Made by a program: the position numbers and the translations under genes. Of a stretch of 16,211 nucleotides of DNA, positions 1 through 7,188 are shown piece after piece. The DNA is taken from assembly GCA_026225435.1 (NCBI GenBank), contig JAMFST010000873.1, forward strand, positions 1-16,211, read 5' to 3'. Source of the DNA: Labilithrix luteola. Its GTDB lineage: Bacteria > Myxococcota_A > Polyangia > Polyangiales > Polyangiaceae. Position 1 is the stretch's first letter. Every line of letters begins with the position of its first letter. Below the pieces are notes generated by a model. That model was not told where the DNA came from. It saw nothing but the letters and a program-made list of their open reading frames with translations, and did not search any database.

Positions 1-336
1 AAGACCCCCGACCGGGTCGCGATCGCCTTCCCCGGCGAGCGGCTGACGTACCAGCAGCTGCTGACTGGCTCCCTCGAGGTCGCGCGCGCGCTCCATGCGC
101 TCGGTGTGCGGCCGCGGCTGGACGAGGTGCCGGTCGCCTTCGTGGAGCTTGCCCCCGACGCCACGCTGACGGCGGAGGAGCTGATCGAGTTCTGCAAGGG
201 CAAGATCGCGAGCTTCAAGGTGCCGCGGGCGGTGTTCTTCAAGACCTCCAATGCGTGGCCGATGTCCGCCACCAAGGTCAACAAGGTCGCCTTGCGCAAG
301 GAGGTCGTCGAGCTGATGGCCCTGCGGAAAAACTGA
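1..336 (+). pseudogene. Acyl-CoA synthetase (AMP-binding family) with in-frame loss of the catalytic core; 5' end outside the window
   Basis: Reading frame 1 is open from base 1 to the TGA at 334-336. Its first 36 or so residues resemble the beginning of an AMP-binding acyl-CoA synthetase (PDRVAIAFPGERLTYQQL, then an ALGV segment). From about residue 39 it reads as the extreme C-terminal domain: EVPVAFVEL, the FCKGKIASFKVPR segment, and the MSATKVNK segment that normally carries the catalytic lysine. In the intact family these two parts are separated by several hundred residues holding the P-loop (SGTTGxPKG), YGxTE and GD motifs, and none of these is present. The join lies near bases 103-120 and keeps the frame. 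The product could not form adenylate. The 38-base gap to the next + gene suggests it was first in a CoA-ester catabolic operon. An assembly collapse is the main alternative to a real deletion. Confidence 0.8.
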
Positions 337-374
337 CTCTCCACCATCCCCACTCAAATCGAGGACCAAGAAAC

Positions 375-866
375 ATGACTGTCACTGCCGACAATCTCCT
401 GAAGACCGTCCAGCGTCTCGTCGACGAGTCAGACATCCAGCGCGTGCTGTTCGACTACGCCTTCAATCTCGACGCCAACCGCCCCGAGGACCTGATCAAG
501 AACTTCGTGGAAGACCTCCACGTGTCCTACGGCGGGGAGCACGGCGCCACGGGCAAGGCCGCGTACCTCGAGACGCTGGCCAACGGCAAGACGGGCATCG
601 GCGCGTTCTTCGCCGGTACCAGCCACCACGTGTCCAACGTCGTGATCGACTTCACCGACGAGAACACCGCCGACGTGCGCTCGGTGCTCTACGCGTGGCA
701 CAAGTACACGCGCGAGCGGCCGGACGGCATCGTGATGGGGCAGTACCACGACATCTTCGTGCGCACCGCCGACGGCTGGAAGATCAAGCGCCGCGAGCTG
801 AAACACGCCGGCACGGAGAGCTACCACGCCAAGGCCGCCGCGCTGAACCCGATCCCCCGCCCCTGA
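375..866 (+). CDS. NTF2/SnoaL-like fold protein (SnoaL_4 type)
   Basis: This 163-residue protein has the outline of the SnoaL-like subfamily of the NTF2 cone fold: an N-terminal helix (DIQRVLFDYAFNLD), the strand segment SHHVSNVVIDF near residues 79-89, and the closing strands (YHDIFVRTADGWKIKRREL, residues 123-141). Members act as small dehydratases, isomerases or hydrolases, or as binding proteins, and the substrate cannot be read from sequence. The ATG at 375 was chosen because GAGGA lies nine bases upstream; an in-frame extension back to 255 would overlap the preceding coding sequence and has no family similarity. It sits between an acyl-CoA synthetase remnant and an enoyl-CoA hydratase on the same strand, so it probably belongs to a CoA-linked degradation operon. 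The family call is firm; the function is not. Confidence 0.85.
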   Translation: MTVTADNLLKTVQRLVDESDIQRVLFDYAFNLDANRPEDLIKNFVEDLHVSYGGEHGATGKAAYLETLANGKTGIGAFFAGTSHHVSNVVIDFTDENTADVRSVLYAWHKYTRERPDGIVMGQYHDIFVRTADGWKIKRRELKHAGTESYHAKAAALNPIPRP

Positions 867-889
867 TGTCGCGACGAAAGTGAACCTGC

Positions 890-1666
890 ATGTCTGACGA
901 TCTGATCATCGAAGTGAGCGAGCACGTTGCGCGGCTCACGCTCAATCGCCCGAAGGCGCTCAACTCCATCTCTCACTCGCTCGACGTCGAGCTGGCCGCC
1001 GCCTGGGACCGCATCGACGGCGATCCGGACATCTGGGTAGCGGTGCTCGGCGCCTCCGGTGAGCGCGCCTTCTGCGCCGGCGCCGACATCAGCGGCGGCA
1101 CCGAGGCCCACCCCGATCGCCTCGCGCTCGGCGGTGGTCTCACCGGCATCGGCGGCCCGCTGCGTATCCTGAAGAAGCCGCTCATCGCGGCCGTCCAGGG
1201 CTACGCGCTCGGTGGTGGCTTCGAGCTGGCGATGTGCGCCGACATCATCGTGGCGGCGGACACCACGCAGTTCGGGCTACCCGAGGTCAAGGCCGGCATC
1301 ATCGGCGAGTCGGGCGTCATGCATCGCGCCATCCGCCAGCTGCCGCACCACATCGCGCTGGGGCTGATCCTCACGGGCGACCGCATGCCCGCCGCCGACG
1401 CCTTCAAGTACGGGCTGGTGAACGAGGTCGTCCCCTACGCCGAGCTCACCGCCGCCACCGACCGCTGGGCGAAGAAGCTGACCGCGGCCTCCCCGCTCGC
1501 GCAGCAGGCGGCCAAGCACGCGGTCCTGTCGAAGCTGGGCGGCCCGCTCGATATCGCGCTCGGCACCAAGTACGAGCCGATCGAGGCGTATGCCAATTCC
1601 GAGGACGTGAAGGAGGGCCGCAAGGCGTTCCAGGAGAAGCGCCCGGCGAAGTGGACGGGGCGTTGA
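890..1666 (+). CDS. Enoyl-CoA hydratase/isomerase (crotonase family)
   Basis: The 258-residue length is typical for a stand-alone crotonase. The oxyanion-hole segments are present: FCAGADI at residues 61-67 and GYALGGG at 104-110. Both glutamates corresponding to the two catalytic acids of classical enoyl-CoA hydratase are in place: E112 in GGGFELAMCAD and E132 in FGLPEVKAG. The usual PGAGG stretch after the second glutamate is replaced by GESGV (residues 139-143), as in some carnitinyl-CoA dehydratase-like relatives, so the substrate may be a branched or cyclic acyl-CoA rather than a simple fatty acid. It lies 23 bases after the SnoaL-like gene on the same strand and probably shares its transcript. 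The ATG at 890 is preceded only by a weak GAAAG. It converges on the monooxygenase gene with a 10-base gap and no visible terminator hairpin. Confidence 0.92.
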   Translation: MSDDLIIEVSEHVARLTLNRPKALNSISHSLDVELAAAWDRIDGDPDIWVAVLGASGERAFCAGADISGGTEAHPDRLALGGGLTGIGGPLRILKKPLIAAVQGYALGGGFELAMCADIIVAADTTQFGLPEVKAGIIGESGVMHRAIRQLPHHIALGLILTGDRMPAADAFKYGLVNEVVPYAELTAATDRWAKKLTAASPLAQQAAKHAVLSKLGGPLDIALGTKYEPIEAYANSEDVKEGRKAFQEKRPAKWTGR

Positions 1667-1676
1667 CGTCCTAGCC

Positions 1677-3635
1677 TCACGGCGTCGTCGCCCTTGCGGC
1701 GGCGCCGGCCTTCACCGTGCCGTCCGCGTAGTGGAACGTGTAGTTCTCGAAGTCGGGACGACAGGTGAGCTCCCAGTATTCCAGGTTGAGGAAGGGCATC
1801 ACGAAGATGACTCGCCCCTTGGAGTTCCGGTAGTACGTCCCGAATCCGGGGTGCGTCCACACGGTGCGCGCGTGCACCTCGTCCACCATCTCGTTGTACT
1901 TCTCGGTCACGTCCTCGCGCGCATCGAGCGCGGTGACGTTCATCTCGAGCATCCCGGAGATGAGGTCGCGCAGGTACCGCATCTGCACTTCCATGAAGTA
2001 CATGAAGCTCCCGCTACCGGGGAACGAGTGCGGGCCGCCGAGCATGAAGAAGTTGGGAAAGTGGGGAATCGACACGCCCAGGTAGGCCTTTGGGTCGTCC
2101 TCGTTCCACACCTCGCGCAGGTGCGTGTGGCCGACGCCGTACACGTCGAGCGAGTCGAGGAAGTACGAGGCGTTGAACCCCGTCGCCCAGATGATGACGT
2201 CGACCGGATACTCCTGGCCCGACGCGCTCACCGGCCCCGTCGGCTTCACCGCGGTGACGGCCTCGGTCACCAGGTCCGCGTTGTCGCGCTTGAGCATCGC
2301 GAACCAACCGTTGTCCATCAGGATCCGCTTGCCGAACGGCGGATAGTCCGGCAGCGACTTGGCGAGCAGGTCCGGCCGGCCTTCGAGCTGCGACTCGAGG
2401 TACCGCGTGTAGAAGGCGCGGTGGCCGTCGTTGCGGGCATTCACGGAGCGCTCGGGGTGCTCCCACTCCGGGTCGACACGCAGCGCCTCGATGACCTTGT
2501 CACCGAACTGCCAGAACATCCGGAGCCAGTACCATGCGTGATACAGGCGCACGCTGCTGAACAGCGCCCGCTGCTCCGGGGAGATCTCCTTGCGGAACAG
2601 ATCGAAGGGGGCGATCCACTGCGGCGAGCGCTGGAAGATCGTCAGCTGCGCCACGTCCTTGGCGATGAGCGGCGAGATCTGCTGCGAGCTCGCGCCGGCG
2701 CCGATGACCGCGACCCGCTTCCCCTTCAGGTCCAGACCCTTCGGCCAGCGCGAGGAGTGGAACTGGGTGCCGGCGAAGCTGTCGATGCCGGGGAGATCGG
2801 GGAGCTTCGGCTTGTTGAGCGAGCCCACCGCGCTGATGACGATATTGGCCTTCTGGTCCTCCTCCGCGCCGTCGGCCCGGCGAATGCGCACCGTCCACAG
2901 CTGCGTCGCCTCGTCGAGCGTGGCGCTGAGCACCTCGGTCTCGAACTGCACGTGCTGCTTGATGCCCAGCTCGTTGACCGCGTCGGTGAAGTACTCGTGC
3001 AGCTCGTCGCGCAGCTCGAAGTGGCGGCGCCACTCGCGGTCGAAGAACGAGAACGAGTAGAGGTGGCTCGGAGTGTCGACGCCGGCGCCGGGATACGAGC
3101 TCTCGAACCACACCCCGCCGGCGGCCGTCTGGCGCTCGTAGATGGTGAAGTCGAGCCCCATCTGCCGCAGGTAATACGCGCCGGCGATCCCGGCGATGCC
3201 GAGCCCGATGACGATGACCTTGTAGCCAGCGGGCGCCTTCACCGGCACCGTCTCGCGCGCATCGTCGCCGGTCACCGAGCGCCGCCGGATCTCCTGCGCG
3301 AGCAGGGGGCCGTAGCGGTCATCGATCTTCTCGCCGAGGAAGATGCTCACCAGCTCCACGGTCTTCGCGGGCGTCAGCGTCGGGATGGCCGGCGGCTCGC
3401 CGCGCTGCAGGCGCATGAGCACGGGCACGCTCGCCTCGCGAATCTCCTCCTGGACGTCGGCGGGCAACCCGCCCGAGTCGTGCGCGTTCAAGCCCTTGCC
3501 GCGCGTCGGCCGGTAGCGCCCCTGGAGCCATTTCTCGTCGGCCGTGGCCTGGTAGAGGGTCATCAGCAGCGCCGGGACGTTCGCGTCCCGCATGGCGGCG
3601 CGCACCTCGGCCTCGCTCTTCACGTCTTCGGTCAT
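1677..3635 (-). CDS. Flavin-containing type I Baeyer-Villiger monooxygenase, HAPMO-like
   Basis: This 652-residue FAD- and NADPH-dependent enzyme would insert oxygen next to a ketone carbonyl, giving an ester or lactone. The FAD Rossmann motif GLGIAG is at residues 144-149. The Baeyer-Villiger fingerprint FxGxxxHxxxWP is exact at 287-298 (FAGTQFHSSRWP). The NADPH Rossmann motif GAGASS is at 312-317. About 135 residues precede the FAD domain, including RAAMRDANVPALLMTLYQAT. An extension of this size and character is known from 4-hydroxyacetophenone monooxygenase, so I place it in that branch. The natural ketone is unknown; aryl, cyclic and steroid ketones are all possible. The ATG at 3635 matches where the extension should begin, with GAGGA directly in front, an unusually tight spacing. 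The reading frame stays open far upstream, but that part is antisense to the aminotransferase gene and is not coding. Confidence 0.93.
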   Translation of the reverse strand: MTEDVKSEAEVRAAMRDANVPALLMTLYQATADEKWLQGRYRPTRGKGLNAHDSGGLPADVQEEIREASVPVLMRLQRGEPPAIPTLTPAKTVELVSIFLGEKIDDRYGPLLAQEIRRRSVTGDDARETVPVKAPAGYKVIVIGLGIAGIAGAYYLRQMGLDFTIYERQTAAGGVWFESSYPGAGVDTPSHLYSFSFFDREWRRHFELRDELHEYFTDAVNELGIKQHVQFETEVLSATLDEATQLWTVRIRRADGAEEDQKANIVISAVGSLNKPKLPDLPGIDSFAGTQFHSSRWPKGLDLKGKRVAVIGAGASSQQISPLIAKDVAQLTIFQRSPQWIAPFDLFRKEISPEQRALFSSVRLYHAWYWLRMFWQFGDKVIEALRVDPEWEHPERSVNARNDGHRAFYTRYLESQLEGRPDLLAKSLPDYPPFGKRILMDNGWFAMLKRDNADLVTEAVTAVKPTGPVSASGQEYPVDVIIWATGFNASYFLDSLDVYGVGHTHLREVWNEDDPKAYLGVSIPHFPNFFMLGGPHSFPGSGSFMYFMEVQMRYLRDLISGMLEMNVTALDAREDVTEKYNEMVDEVHARTVWTHPGFGTYYRNSKGRVIFVMPFLNLEYWELTCRPDFENYTFHYADGTVKAGAAARATTP

Positions 3636-3652
3636 TCCTCGGCTCACTGGTC

Positions 3653-3688
3653 GAATCTTGACAGTGCGTGGATATGCTGTCAACTCTC
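3653..3688 (-). promoter_or_regulatory. Candidate promoter with dyad operator for the monooxygenase gene
   Basis: A perfect 7-base inverted repeat, TTGACAG (3658-3664) and CTGTCAA (3677-3683), is separated by 12 bases. On the minus strand the TTGACA of the distal arm is a consensus -35. It is followed 17 bases later by CAAGAT, a weak -10, and the monooxygenase ATG lies shortly downstream. A third half-site-like TTGACTG occurs just beyond, at 3692-3698. The dyad would let a dimeric regulator cover the promoter. The regulator is not identifiable here. Confidence 0.4.
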
Positions 3689-3770
3689 GCGTTGACTGAT
3701 ACGGTGGGGCCGGAGACGCCGTGAACGCCTCCGTGGTGCGCCGCGTCAGCTGATCGACTAAGACGCCGCC

Positions 3771-4976
3771 ATGCCCGCCCTCTCCCCCGCTGCCGCGCGC
3801 ATCCGTCCCGGCGTCTTCTCGGTCCTCGAAGGGCGCGTGGCCGCGTACCTGCGCGGTGGCGGAGACCTGGTTCCGCTGCACATCGGCGACACGTACCTGC
3901 CGCCGCCGGAGAGAGCGAAGCTCACGACCGTGCTCGCCGAGCGCGATCCGGCGAACGAGGCCTCGCTCTACCGCTACGGCCCGACGGCGGGCGAGCCGGC
4001 GCTGAAGGAGGCGCTGGCGGCCGAGGGGCGCGACATCGGGTGGGCCGACTGCGAAGGCGGCAGGCACGTGCACGTCGGCGTCGGCGGCACCCATGCCCTC
4101 TTCTGCGCGGCGCGCGCGCTGCTCGACAACGGCGACGAGGTCGTCACGCTGGCGCCGTACTGGCCGCTCGCTCCCGGCATCTTCGGCGCGTGCGGCGCAA
4201 CGTCGGTCGAGGTGGTCACGCGGCCGCAGGGGGTCCCGGATGCGCGCGGTCTCGCCGCCCGCCTCGCCGCAGCCATCACGCCGCGCACGCGCGCCATCTA
4301 CTTCGTCTCGCCGAACAACCCCGACGGCAGCGTGCTCCGTCGCGACGAGCTCGAAGCGATCGCGGAGATCGCCGAGGCGCGGGACCTCTGGGTCTTCGCC
4401 GACGAGGTGTACCGCGGCTTCGTCTTCGATGGCCGTGAGCACCTCTCGATCGCGAGCTTCCCCGGCTTCACCGCGCGCACCGTGGTCGTCGGCTCGTTCT
4501 CCAAGAGCCACGCTCTCGCCGGCGCACGCGTCGGCTACGTGTTCGCTCCCGAGGACGTGGTCCTGGCGATGCGCCGCATCTCGACCCACAGCGCCTTCAA
4601 CGTGCCGCTCCTCTCCCAGGAGGCCGCGCGCGCGGCGCTGCTGCACGGCAAGACCTGGGGCAAGGAGGCCTGCGCGCGGTACGCCGAGGCGCGCGATGCG
4701 GCGACCAATGCGCTCGACGGATCGGGGATCGAGGCGCGCCCGGCCGAGGGGGCGACGTATCTCTTCTTGAACCTCGCTCCCGTCCTCGCCGGCCGCACCA
4801 CCGAGGACCTCCTCGGCCAGGCCATCGAGCGCGGCGTCTTCCTCACGCCGGGCGCCGCCTTCGGACCGAGCTTCGCCAGCTACGCGCGGCTCTGCTTCAC
4901 GGCCGCGCCGGTGGAGCGGGTGCTGCTCGGGATCGAACGTCTTCGGGCTGCCGCATCCAGCACGGCCGAGGACTGA
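3771..4976 (+). CDS. PLP-dependent aminotransferase, class I/II (aspartate aminotransferase fold)
   Basis: This 401-residue fold type I PLP enzyme has all main landmarks. SPNNPDGS at residues 180-187 holds the asparagine that contacts PLP. FADEVYRG at 209-216 has D211 for the pyridine nitrogen and Y214. SFSKSHALAGARVGY at 242-256 has the Schiff-base lysine K245 and phosphate-binding R253. An arginine in SYARLCF near the C-terminus probably binds the substrate carboxylate. The N-terminal GDTYLPPP replaces the more usual G-xP-F segment. Such enzymes transfer amino groups between amino acids and 2-oxo acids; the donor is not predictable. The ATG at 3771 has an in-frame TAA 12 bases upstream, which fixes it as the earliest start, but no clear ribosome-binding site. 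It is divergent from the monooxygenase and ends stop-to-stop against the acyltransferase gene. Confidence 0.92.
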   Translation: MPALSPAAARIRPGVFSVLEGRVAAYLRGGGDLVPLHIGDTYLPPPERAKLTTVLAERDPANEASLYRYGPTAGEPALKEALAAEGRDIGWADCEGGRHVHVGVGGTHALFCAARALLDNGDEVVTLAPYWPLAPGIFGACGATSVEVVTRPQGVPDARGLAARLAAAITPRTRAIYFVSPNNPDGSVLRRDELEAIAEIAEARDLWVFADEVYRGFVFDGREHLSIASFPGFTARTVVVGSFSKSHALAGARVGYVFAPEDVVLAMRRISTHSAFNVPLLSQEAARAALLHGKTWGKEACARYAEARDAATNALDGSGIEARPAEGATYLFLNLAPVLAGRTTEDLLGQAIERGVFLTPGAAFGPSFASYARLCFTAAPVERVLLGIERLRAAASSTAED

Positions 4977-6068
4977 TCACGACGCTCCGTGGCCGCCGTC
5001 GCCGCCTCGCAAGCGCGCGCGCAGGCCGAGGAGCGGGACCTCGACGGCCTTGTGCAGCGCCCAGGCGAGCGGAATCGCCAGCACCAGCCCGACCGCGAAG
5101 ACGAAGGGCGCGTCGGAGGCGTGGCCGGGGACGACGCGCTTCACCGCGGTGATGGCGGCGACGTGCACGAGGTACAGGCCGTAGCTGAGCGCGCCCATCC
5201 AGCGCACCGGTCGCGCATCGACGAGCCACGCGAGCCCGTGGTCGGGCCGGATGCAGCAAGCCGCGACCAGCAGCGCCATCGCCGCTTCGATCGCGAGGAG
5301 CGGCGCGCTCAGGTCGGCCAGCAGGAAGACGAGGAGCGCGGCCGCCGCCGGTGCGGCGAGGCGTCGCCCAAGAACGGCGTTCGCTGGACCGAATCCCTTG
5401 CTCACGTCGAGCAGGCACGCGACGAGAGCGCCGAGGCAGATCGGCGTGGCGATGCTGGCGGCGATGCGCTGCGCGAGCGGAGACCAGCCCGCCCCCACGA
5501 GGCCTCGTTCCACGCTCTGGTCGAGGGCCAGGAGCGCGAGCGCGGCCACCGGCAGCAACCAGCGCGGACCGCGGGTGAACCAGGGCCAGGCGGTATAGAA
5601 CTGCTCCTCGACGGCCAGCGACCAGCCGAAGGCGAAGACGACCGGATAGAGGACGGAGAAGTCCACGAACCAGTTTGCCGTGTACGTCGCCCAGTAGGAC
5701 ACGTTGTGGAGGAAGTGGTCGCGCGTCGGGCTGGGCGCCATGAAGAGGAGCGCGCGCGCGAGGTACAGGCCGAGCACCAGGTAGTACGCCGGGAAGATGC
5801 GCAACGCGCGCCGCGCGTAGAAGCGGCCGATGGCGACCGACCCGTGCTCGCGCCGCTCGCGCAGGAGCAGCGCGGTGATGAGAAAGCCGCTGATGACGAA
5901 GAAGAGGTCGACCCCGAGCGGACCGCGACCGAGAACACCCGCGGGCGGCGCCGGGGTGCTGTGGTGCCAGATCACGGGCAGCACGGCGAGGCAGCGCAGG
6001 CCGTCGAGAGACGCAAAGCGGCGCACGCGGCGATAGCCGACAAACGCCACCGACGTCGCTTCGGGCAT
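4977..6068 (-). CDS. Acyltransferase 3 family integral membrane protein (OafA/YrhL type)
   Basis: This 363-residue polytopic membrane protein of the acyltransferase-3 family O-acylates sugars or other extracytoplasmic polymers using a cytoplasmic acyl donor. Family signatures run in order: SLDGLRCLAVLPVIWHH at residues 20-36 with the conserved histidine pair H35-H36, GVDLFFVISGFLI at 52-64, RFYARRALRIFPAYY at 82-96, and SLAVEEQFY in the middle. Roughly ten hydrophobic segments follow, ending with KAVEVPLL. No periplasmic SGNH hydrolase domain is fused. I chose the ATG at 6068 over the GTG two codons earlier because GAGG lies five bases upstream of the ATG. It follows the GspC-like gene by about 40 bases on the same strand and is probably co-transcribed. 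The acceptor could be lipopolysaccharide, exopolysaccharide or a glycolipid. Confidence 0.9.
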   Translation of the reverse strand: MPEATSVAFVGYRRVRRFASLDGLRCLAVLPVIWHHSTPAPPAGVLGRGPLGVDLFFVISGFLITALLLRERREHGSVAIGRFYARRALRIFPAYYLVLGLYLARALLFMAPSPTRDHFLHNVSYWATYTANWFVDFSVLYPVVFAFGWSLAVEEQFYTAWPWFTRGPRWLLPVAALALLALDQSVERGLVGAGWSPLAQRIAASIATPICLGALVACLLDVSKGFGPANAVLGRRLAAPAAAALLVFLLADLSAPLLAIEAAMALLVAACCIRPDHGLAWLVDARPVRWMGALSYGLYLVHVAAITAVKRVVPGHASDAPFVFAVGLVLAIPLAWALHKAVEVPLLGLRARLRGGDGGHGAS

Positions 6069-6109
6069 GCGCACCTCGGCTGATTACACCATTGGAGAAC
6101 GGCTCCGCG

Positions 6110-7048
6110 TCACTTGATGGTGTAGTCGAGGTTCTGGTTCGTGCCGCGGCGATTCACCTGCAGCGTGAGGTGCTCGGCTCCGCGAAGGCGGGCGTAGGCC
6201 TCGAGCATCTTCTCCGGGCTCGACATGTCGAAGCCGTTGATCTGCTGCAGGCGATCTCCGTTCTGGAGGCCCAGGATGCCGAGCAGGCTCCCCTCCTTCA
6301 CTCCGAACATGCGGATGCCGACCGTACGGCCGTTCTCCTGCTCGGGGACGATGCGCACCGCGCGCACCAGCTCCCCCTGGTTGTCGATGATCTTGTCGAC
6401 GACGGCGCGATCGAGGTCGTACTCGTTCGGCCCCGTCTTCTTGATCCCCCGGGCGATGACGGGGTCGAGCGTCGACGCGGCCACGGCCTTGGCGGCGGGC
6501 TTCACCGGCTCGGCGGGGTTGAACAGCTTCGCCTGGCAGCGCGCGTTCGCCGTCTTCAGCCACACGCGGTCGCGGCCGACGAACTCGATCGTCTTGTCGC
6601 CGACGTCTCCGTTGCGGCGGCGCAGGATCGTCCTCTCGGCCCCGTCCGAACCATCGCCGAAGGCGGCGAACGACCAGTCGGGGTTCTCCGCCTCGGTGAT
6701 GATGAGCACCTTCACGCCGTCGCACACCGGCGCGTTCATCGGATCGCCGAGGTCCACCGGCGCGCGGACCAGGTTGGTCCCCTCGAGCCGCTCCGCGTCG
6801 AGCGGCCCCGTCTGCGAGTCGAAGGGATTGCGCGACAGGAGCGCCCTGGCGCTGGTCTCGTGCGACGCAGCGGCGCGGGCGGGCTCCTGCTGGCTGGCCA
6901 GCGAGGCCAGAGCAAGCTGCGTGGGCTCGGGTGCCAGCACGATGCCCACCAGGTGACCGACGGCCTGCGCGTCGAGAAATGCCGCCGCCACGACGAACAC
7001 GAGCAGGATTGCCCAGAAGCCTTTTCGCAGGATCCGATCGACACCCAT
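6110..7048 (-). CDS. gspC: GspC-like type II secretion protein with HR and PDZ-like domains
   Basis: The 312-residue layout matches the inner-membrane GspC subunit, which links the type II secretion platform to the outer-membrane secretin. A short cytoplasmic start and one membrane span lie at about residues 11-38. A proline/alanine linker is followed by NPFD (74-77), the usual lead into the homology region. The homology-region-like beta domain is about 93-175, and a PDZ-like domain about 227-311 contains GLQNGDRLQQINGFDMSSPEKML. Two cysteines, C109 and C171, bracket the homology region and could form a disulfide in the periplasm. The ATG at 7048 has GAGG about nine bases upstream. No other secretion gene is adjacent: an acyltransferase follows and an unrelated double-CxxC protein precedes. 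It is either an orphan subunit or a paralogue with its own role. Confidence 0.8.
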   Translation of the reverse strand: MGVDRILRKGFWAILLVFVVAAAFLDAQAVGHLVGIVLAPEPTQLALASLASQQEPARAAASHETSARALLSRNPFDSQTGPLDAERLEGTNLVRAPVDLGDPMNAPVCDGVKVLIITEAENPDWSFAAFGDGSDGAERTILRRRNGDVGDKTIEFVGRDRVWLKTANARCQAKLFNPAEPVKPAAKAVAASTLDPVIARGIKKTGPNEYDLDRAVVDKIIDNQGELVRAVRIVPEQENGRTVGIRMFGVKEGSLLGILGLQNGDRLQQINGFDMSSPEKMLEAYARLRGAEHLTLQVNRRGTNQNLDYTIK

Positions 7049-7175
7049 GGTTGCAACCTCGCGCGCGTTTGCAGAGCGAGAGCTGTGCCATCAGCGTCAA
7101 CGAAGGAAACGACCGCGCCGGTGCGGTTCGCGTGGACAGGTTGGCGAAACCGGGGTCGTGCGGTGGGCTCGTGGA

Positions 7176-7188
7176 TGACAGACTGTCA
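7176..7188. repeat. Perfect 13-base palindrome TGACAGACTGTCA
   Basis: Two six-base arms flank a single A. The palindrome overlaps the stop codon of the double-CxxC gene and lies about 130 bases upstream of the GspC-like start. It is too short and lacks the T tract for an intrinsic terminator, so an operator is more likely than a hairpin. The half-site TGACAG recurs in the dyad in front of the monooxygenase gene (3658-3683), with different spacing. Confidence 0.4.

Noticed and set aside
1731..3695. A long + strand open frame opposite the monooxygenase gene
   Set aside because: The translation is low-complexity and rich in Arg, Glu, Val and His, with no domain pattern, while the opposite strand has exact Baeyer-Villiger motifs.
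3636..4646. N-terminal extension of the monooxygenase frame by about 337 residues
   Set aside because: It runs antisense through the aminotransferase and across the promoter region, is Arg-rich, and the family's own N-terminal extension begins at the ATG at 3635.
5251..6083. Several + strand frames inside the acyltransferase gene
   Set aside because: They lack family patterns and ribosome-binding sites, while the minus strand carries the complete acyltransferase-3 signature set.
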